Part shown: one piece after another, positions 58,659 through 64,000 of the stretch
How positions within the stretch are numbered: the stretch's first letter is position 1
How the letters are laid out: each line of letters begins with the position of its first letter
Origin: Corynespora cassiicola
Lineage: Eukaryota > Ascomycota > Dothideomycetes > Pleosporales > Corynesporascaceae
Length of the DNA: 64,000 nucleotides
Assembly (NCBI GenBank): GCA_022059125.1
Contig: JAEUWY010000008.1
Location: forward strand, 1,054,001 to 1,118,000
Direction: 5' to 3'
The notes under the pieces: generated by a model
What the model was told of the DNA's origin: nothing
The model's database searches: none
Seen by the model: the letters and a program-made list of their open reading frames with translations, nothing else
Translations under genes and position numbers: made by a program

Positions 58659-59681
58659 TTAAAGTTCAGAATCATCATTGTATACGTTCAAAACGCTTTC
58701 GTTATCAAATGAACTCTCTGGTTCATCCCAATCACCTCTTTCCTCCTCAGAACGTTTGTGGTCCTCTTGGTCTTCAGCATCGCCGGCTAGTGCCATGCAA
58801 AATAGCACCAAAACGACCAACCTCGCGAACCTCCCAACATCTTCTTCTCCATAAAATTCCACCCACTTTCCCACTACAAGATCCAAGAAATCCTCTTTGG
58901 CCATCCCCCCCTCTCGCAACGCCCTGGCACAAACCTTCCAGCATTCCTCAAACAACTCCCTCATCCTCTCCCCATTCTGCGACATACAAATCGCCTCCCG
59001 CACAACAAACGCAACCCGCCACCAAACCGCCCACCAGTTCTGAAACCGAAACGGGTCGTTTCCCGCATACATGGCCACCCAACCGGCATGCGCATCGTAC
59101 AGCCTCTCCGCATGTCTCCTCCCCTCTTCCTCACCAACCTCCTCCCTCCACCTTGCCAGCAAATTCGCTCCTTCCCCACCCCCAAAGAGGTCCAAGCACG
59201 CCTTTTGCACCTCCACAGCCCCCCTAGCCACTAGCCAGGACCGCCTCATCTCGCTCCCCTTACCCGCCCATTCCGACTCGCGGTACTGTACCCACCGCGC
59301 CGTCGCCAAATCGACGCAAAAGTACTGCGCAAGGGTGGCGCTGTAGTGCAACCTACTCTCCTCGGTGTCGATGTCGCGGGCGTAGAACCATGGCGTGCGG
59401 CATAATGGACAGTGTAATGGTTTCGTCTCCCCGGGCGAGATCAGGCGGCCCAGGCAGGCGTAGCCGAAGGTGTGGGTGCAGGTCGGGAGGGTGATTGTGC
59501 AGGGGAGGTCAGGGCGGCCGGAGGAGGCGTCTATGGCGCCGTAGGGCTCGAGGCAGATGGGGCACTCGGGTTGGGGTGGGGGGATGGTTGGGGGGAGGAG
59601 GCAGAGGTGGTTGGCCGTGAATTCTGTATCGGTGCGGGGGAAGGAGCAAACGGTGCAGCAGGGTGGAATGGAGGCCGACAT
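58659..59681 (-). CDS. RING-like zinc-finger protein 2
   Basis: One exon, 340 aa. It is collinear with the gene at 57.1 kb: CCTVCSF, ANHL, CPICLEPYG, TCTHTFGYACLG, HCPLCRTPWFYARDI, then DLATARWVQYRE, FRFQNWWAVW and MSQNGERMRELFEECW, each matching a segment of the paralog. It shares the Gly at the fifth ligand position. A long acidic C-terminal tail (about EDQEDHKRSEEERGDWDE) is unique to this copy. The coding sequence is visibly more G+C-rich than that of its neighbour. A role as E3 ligase is possible, unproven. Confidence 0.77.
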   Translation of the reverse strand: MSASIPPCCTVCSFPRTDTEFTANHLCLLPPTIPPPQPECPICLEPYGAIDASSGRPDLPCTITLPTCTHTFGYACLGRLISPGETKPLHCPLCRTPWFYARDIDTEESRLHYSATLAQYFCVDLATARWVQYRESEWAGKGSEMRRSWLVARGAVEVQKACLDLFGGGEGANLLARWREEVGEEEGRRHAERLYDAHAGWVAMYAGNDPFRFQNWWAVWWRVAFVVREAICMSQNGERMRELFEECWKVCARALREGGMAKEDFLDLVVGKWVEFYGEEDVGRFARLVVLVLFCMALAGDAEDQEDHKRSEEERGDWDEPESSFDNESVLNVYNDDSEL

Positions 59682-60239
59682 GCCGACGTTGGGTTCGATC
59701 GTTACGAATAGAGTTCAAGTTTTCGAAAGCGGCGCACTGATGTTGATGGGCTTTGGTTGTAGGTAGAAACTCTGAAAATGTTCGGATTAGCTGTGCAAGG
59801 GATGCAGACTGGCACAAAACCTGAAGCGGCCTGTTATGTACTTGGATGGCAAATATGAATTGAATTTGGATCTGTGGAAAGAATGGAATAGCGAATCCAA
59901 GCCAAGTGACATGCACTGGGGTGAAAGTGATGAAGGAATATATCTCAGTTGTTTGTACTACGGGATACTAGATCGCTATAACCACGAATCTTGTTTGCTC
60001 GGAGCAAAGTACTGAAGCGGTTCTTACAAACAAGCGCCAATCACCCGCCATACTTCCGACTGGCTGATTCATTTTGGGTTCCATTCCATCCATAACCTCA
60101 CCGAATTACGACGCGCGCCAAACCAAGATCTCACTTCAAACCAAAATGTATAGGGCTACACGTACAGCTACATTGGCATATGAACACAAAAGAAATTCCT
60201 TGTCTAGCATTCCGCTCCAAAACCGAGTACTCAGAAGTT
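59682..60239. other. Intergenic region
   Basis: About 560 bp between the second RING-like gene start and the MIC60 stop codon, both minus strand. No gene seen. Confidence 0.5.
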
Positions 60240-62156
60240 CTAATCTACAAGCAAGCTCTTCAAGCGCGCCTCTGTCGCAATTACGTCCAACGCTTGCCTG
60301 ACCTCAAGCACCCTCCTGCAGTCGCCCAGCCAGTCCTTGCTCAGGAGCTTGGCCCAGCCCTGGAGGCCGTTCATCTCACGTGCAGCGCCATCCAAATCGC
60401 CCTCCTCGAGCAGAACCTCGGTTCGCGCTAGCACGGCTTCAACATCCTGACCAACAGCCAATCCAGACTTCTTGAACAGAACCTTGGACATGGCGAGAGA
60501 GGCAAGATGCGAAGCAACGCCAGCATCCTCTGGCAAAAGGGCGGCTTTCCTGACTTCCTGGGCAACACGTCGGAAACGGTCAATGAGCTGTGCAGAGTTG
60601 GGGATACCACGCTGGTACGCGGTGGGGTTGATGCTTGCGATGGCAGCACCGACGACGGGGTCATCAGCAGCGATTTCCTTGAGAGCAGCAAGCTCGGTGA
60701 TGAAAGGCTTGGGGGTGACTTGGCTCTCGAGCGCGGACTTGACAGCCTCGACGGCTACAACGAGATGCTGGGTCTTCAGGTTGGCATCAACGACAGAGTT
60801 CCACTCAGCGGTCAACTTCTCCAACTCGTGAACGGAAGAGGAAAGCTCGTTGAGCTTGCCAAGACGGCTCTCGCGCTCAGCCTCGACCTGGTCGCGCACA
60901 GTCGAAGCAAACGATCGTTGAAGCGAGATGCCCTGTTGCAGGAGCTCGTTCTTGAGCTTCTGCTCGTAGACCTTCTGGGCAGCTTCGAGCTCAGACTGAA
61001 GTTTCTCGCGGTAGGTGTTGGACAGGCGTTCGCGCTCGGCCTCGTACTCCTCCTTCCAGTGAGCCTCCTGGTCATGCATCTGGTGTTCCAGACGACGGAC
61101 CAGTTCCTTCGCGGCTTCGTCAAACTCAGCATGTGCAGCCTTGATCTTGTCCTCGGCCGACTTCTGGAGGTTGTCCTTGAGCGAGTTGATGTCCGAAACG
61201 ACGCGTCCGAGTTCTGTCTTGGCCTTCTCCAAAGCTGAGTCGTACTTGTGTCCGTGGGAAGCATCGGCGTTGATGGCGGTGATGATGTCGTTGACAATCT
61301 TCACGACATCCTGAACAACAGGCTCGCCGGCAGCGGGCACGTTGAGCTTGTCGATTTGGGATACGGCCTTGGACTCGGCGGGCTTGGATTCCTTGACCTG
61401 CTTCTTCTCCTGCTTTGGCCCAGATGAGCCAACCTTGGGCGACTCGGTCTCTGCAGCAGGTCCAGACTTGGCGTTGGTATCTACAGCGCTCACATGAGGG
61501 CCCTTGACAGCCAAGTTGGTGGTATCCTGCTCCTCGGCTACCCGCGACGTCAGTCCGCTCTTGCCGGGAATCGTGATCTTGTTCTCGCCGGACAGCTGTG
61601 GCTGCAACCTTGGCTGACCAGCGCGGCCCGGGAACCTCTTCCTGAACTCACGCTCCTCGAAGTATGCGACGGCATCCTCACCGTAGGGGATGTACTCGGT
61701 GAAGAAGTCGTGGAAGTTGTCCGAAACCAGCGAGTAGTAGACACCACCAGCATAACCAAGAATGGATAGAATGAGCGCGTTCCTCACAAACTTGCGGAAC
61801 CGGCGCTTCTTAGGCTTGGGCTGGATGGGGTCGGGGGCAACGCTCGCGGATCCGGGGCCCGTGGGGGGAGTGGTTGCGGGCTGTTCGACGGGGGCAGCGC
61901 GCGAGGCCGCGGGCGGTGCGCTCGTCTCGGGGGCCGGTGGTGTCCTGGGGACCTCGTTGGGCGGGATGGTGTTCGTCTCGGTGACTGCAGGGCCAGGAGG
62001 CGATGGAGTGACGGCTGGGGCGGCGTTGGGGATAGCCGTCTCGCCAGCTTTTTTCTCATCGGCGTAAAAGCGCTGAGCGACGCGCCATTGCGGGCGGGCC
62101 GCAGGAGCAATTGCCCTGAAAGTCGGCCTGGCCCGGAGGATAGAGGCGCGCAGCAT
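60240..62156 (-). CDS. MIC60: MICOS complex subunit Mic60 (mitofilin)
   Basis: One exon, 638 aa, usual for Pezizomycotina. The start at 62156 (MLRASILRARPTFRAIAPAARPQWRVAQRFYA) gives a basic mitochondrial presequence; the frame is open for 38 more codons upstream, but those spoil the presequence. A Pro/Thr-rich linker precedes one transmembrane helix (FVRNALILSILGYAGGVYYSLV) that anchors the protein in the inner membrane, then DNFHDFFTEYIPYGEDAVAYFEE. A long coiled coil occupies the middle (VVSDINSLKDNLQKSAEDKI through ELEKLTAEW). The C-terminal mitofilin signature is present: ALKEIAADDPVVGAAIASI, the LIDRFRRVAQEVRKAALL helix and GWAKLLSKDWL. Mic60 forms cristae junctions and contacts the outer membrane. 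Confidence 0.96.
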   Translation of the reverse strand: MLRASILRARPTFRAIAPAARPQWRVAQRFYADEKKAGETAIPNAAPAVTPSPPGPAVTETNTIPPNEVPRTPPAPETSAPPAASRAAPVEQPATTPPTGPGSASVAPDPIQPKPKKRRFRKFVRNALILSILGYAGGVYYSLVSDNFHDFFTEYIPYGEDAVAYFEEREFRKRFPGRAGQPRLQPQLSGENKITIPGKSGLTSRVAEEQDTTNLAVKGPHVSAVDTNAKSGPAAETESPKVGSSGPKQEKKQVKESKPAESKAVSQIDKLNVPAAGEPVVQDVVKIVNDIITAINADASHGHKYDSALEKAKTELGRVVSDINSLKDNLQKSAEDKIKAAHAEFDEAAKELVRRLEHQMHDQEAHWKEEYEAERERLSNTYREKLQSELEAAQKVYEQKLKNELLQQGISLQRSFASTVRDQVEAERESRLGKLNELSSSVHELEKLTAEWNSVVDANLKTQHLVVAVEAVKSALESQVTPKPFITELAALKEIAADDPVVGAAIASINPTAYQRGIPNSAQLIDRFRRVAQEVRKAALLPEDAGVASHLASLAMSKVLFKKSGLAVGQDVEAVLARTEVLLEEGDLDGAAREMNGLQGWAKLLSKDWLGDCRRVLEVRQALDVIATEARLKSLLVD

Positions 62157-62787
62157 GATGAGCTGCCTCCGGATGGTGCTGAGGGGGGGAGGGGGTTGGG
62201 ATGGGTTGGATGTCGTCGATAGCTTGGAGAAATCAGAGCTCCGGCTACGACGTCGTCGCGCTCGGGCCACTCCGGCGGATCGGAATTACTCGCTCTCAAT
62301 GCGGGTTGCCCACATGCCATCGCCCATCGCATCCCTCCCACATCTGCATGAGGTAGAACCAGCCGACTGTTAGGGACAAGCGCTTCAACATATGTTCTCC
62401 TTTAATTTTGGATCTCTGTGGCGATCGGGTCGTGCGCCCTCTGCACCGAGCTGTCCCAGAAGAGGCTTATCATGCCAACACTCTTTGGTGCCCTCCCCAC
62501 TGCATTCCTCTTGAATTAGCATGTCATACTGATCTGCTCGGTACGCTACAGCTCAGCCCAAGGTACTGGAATTGAACAATGCCTGGGATAGCATTGACTT
62601 GACGTGGCTTACATAAGCATGTACAGCATCACAAGAAGCAGAATCGAAGCACTCAACTGCAAAGAATACCTGATCGAAGCATTAAATACTGAGGCTCAAT
62701 GTAGGTATCTACTTCTTATACAATAGCTCAAAGCAATCCACACCTACTAAACAGCTATTCTGATCCCTGACACCCTCACATGCTCAC
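62157..62787. promoter_or_regulatory. Intergenic region upstream of MIC60
   Basis: About 630 bp between the MIC60 start and the 3' end of the pseudogene. It must contain the MIC60 promoter. No further gene seen. Confidence 0.45.
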
Positions 62788-63690
62788 TTACTCGGACAAC
62801 AAGTTTTTGGTTGTCTCTTCCAGATCCTCCTTTGGAAGCCCCAGCTTCTCGTCCCACAGTCTTGCAGCCCTTGTATCGCCTAAGGTTCTCTTTCCAAAGG
62901 CTGAAGCTATGACCAAGCCCATGATTCCGCTGTAGTCTCCTGCCGCATACTTCTTTCTGCCCATCTCTGCGACATCATCAGAGGACTACTCCTTTGCAGC
63001 CACAGTCCACCTCTTCAGCTACCTTCAACAGCTATCTCGCACTAGTGTTCAAAGATGAACAATAAACATACTGATTCTAGGTCAATTCAGGCTTCTCCAA
63101 AATCGGCACAACGGCCCCCCCCCCTCCAATATGCGGCAACGTCGTCCCCGTAAACTCCGTATATCCGCCATCCACCCACGTTATCGTTTTTGTCTTTAAA
63201 TCAAAGCCAAGAAAGTCACTCCTGAATGGCCAGTCCAAGAACACAACAGTGACGAGGCTCGTCCACGAGATTTGCGATTTCTTCGTCTTGAGGTATTTCG
63301 CGCCGTCAGCTTTGGCAGGGAGGATCGGCACCATCTCGATGAATCGCTCGTCCTGCGTGTTGGGCCCGAATTCGCTGGGTAGGAAGCGCTTCACGCCGGC
63401 GGCGATGGCGGCGTCGATGAATTTGCGCTGGTCGCCGGGGACTTTGCTGGCGATCATGCAGTCTACCGCACCCTGGCCCTTCATGGCGGATTCAAGCGAG
63501 GTAACATCATTTAGTCGGCCTTTATAACAGGAATTCCAGGAGGGAATTGAGATGTTGATTCATTGCGGGTGAGGATAGTGGCTTTGAAGTTTTCGGCGAC
63601 TGCTTGGACGACGGCGGGACCGAGGTTTCCGCCAGCCTTTGATAATTTCCAGTCAATGATCAGTACGAGGTAGTATATGGAGGGGATGGC
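62788..63690 (-). pseudogene. Decayed NmrA/isoflavone-reductase-like gene
   Basis: Pieces of one NmrA-like NAD(P)-binding protein follow each other on the minus strand but no longer form one frame. The first part reads AGGNLGPAVVQAVAENFKATILTRNE (the Rossmann loop) to IPVIKAD and then hits TAA at 63511-63513. One base further the family continues as NDVTSLESAMKG, so a base has been lost. The next part (63484-63077) runs from MKGQGAVDCMIASK through FLPSEFGPNTQ to ILEKPELT and a TAG where NQY should follow. The end, EMGRKKYAAGDYSGIMG to WDEKLGLPKEDLEETTKNLLSE, is intact in a different frame. No start codon precedes the first part. At least three independent lesions make it non-functional unless some are assembly errors. 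Confidence 0.75.
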
Positions 63691-64000
63691 TTCAGGTGCA
63701 AGGTGCTCGCACTAGGGCCAGGCTAGCATATAGTTCTACAAAAGTGAGATCCGATGTCACAGCGCATATTGCTGCTAATAGAAAATGCTAGGCGTTGCAT
63801 CAAAGCAACAATACTCTTTCAAAGCAGATTTGATAACACATGCAACTCCCCAAGACTAAGCCAAGGATTATCTGAAGAATGAAATGTAGGGGTTATTGAT
63901 CATTGAAGATCGAGTGGAACATTTTTGAACATCTTGATACAACAGTGTCCCGAAATTTGCGTAAACAACATCACCTACTAAATACAACATGATTTGGTTT
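63691..64000. other. AT-rich right end
   Basis: About 300 bp of A+T-rich sequence with no gene, RNA or repeat that I can support. Confidence 0.5.

Overview
The window is nuclear DNA from a filamentous ascomycete (Pezizomycotina). Introns are mostly 47-75 nt, GT-AG, often with a CTAAC/CTGAC-type branch site. The gene set (Pob3, Mic60, Zn2Cys6 regulators, a CBM18-bearing glyoxal oxidase, an Ure2-like GST) is typical of that group. A Dothideomycete is my best guess, but it is inference. Exon coordinates were assembled by hand; the multi-exon models I give close in frame across all their junctions.

Layout. 1-4.8 kb: gene-poor and visibly AT-rich. 4.78-4.92 kb: a tRNA-Ala(CGC) gene that appears to carry two introns, one with spliceosomal-type signals. 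6.2-8.5 kb: arylsulfotransferase-like secreted protein (-). 9.7-11.6 kb: POB3 of the FACT complex, with an intron that splits the start codon. 12.8-15.3 kb: Zn2Cys6 regulator (+). 15.3-21 kb: long GC-rich, simple-repeat-rich stretch without a credible gene, lying between two convergent genes. 21-21.8 kb: GST (-). 24.1-25.3 kb: low-complexity protein (+). 25.9-29.1 kb: a ten-exon Zn2Cys6/fungal_trans regulator (-). 29.8-30.9 kb: CAB2 of coenzyme A synthesis (+). 31.0-33.25 kb: ten-exon MFS transporter (-). 34.7-36.0 kb: low-complexity protein with a small zinc-ribbon-like motif.

40.3-55.1 kb is a run of genes for secreted proteins: a copper-radical glyoxal oxidase with three chitin-binding modules, an S41 peptidase, three paralogous small cysteine-rich proteins, a cysteine-rich proprotein with dibasic sites, and a GH114 glycosidase. 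The three small proteins share an invariant C-x4-W-R-[YF]-R-E-W motif and a C-D C-terminus. I recognise no family for them, so they are the most likely undescribed system here: a local, diversified family of candidate secreted effectors.

56.3-59.7 kb holds a GNAT acetyltransferase and two diverged tandem RING-like paralogs, one in AT-rich and one in GC-rich sequence. 60.2-62.2 kb is MIC60 (mitochondrial contact sites). 62.8-63.7 kb is a decayed NmrA/isoflavone-reductase-like pseudogene, and the right end is AT-rich and empty.
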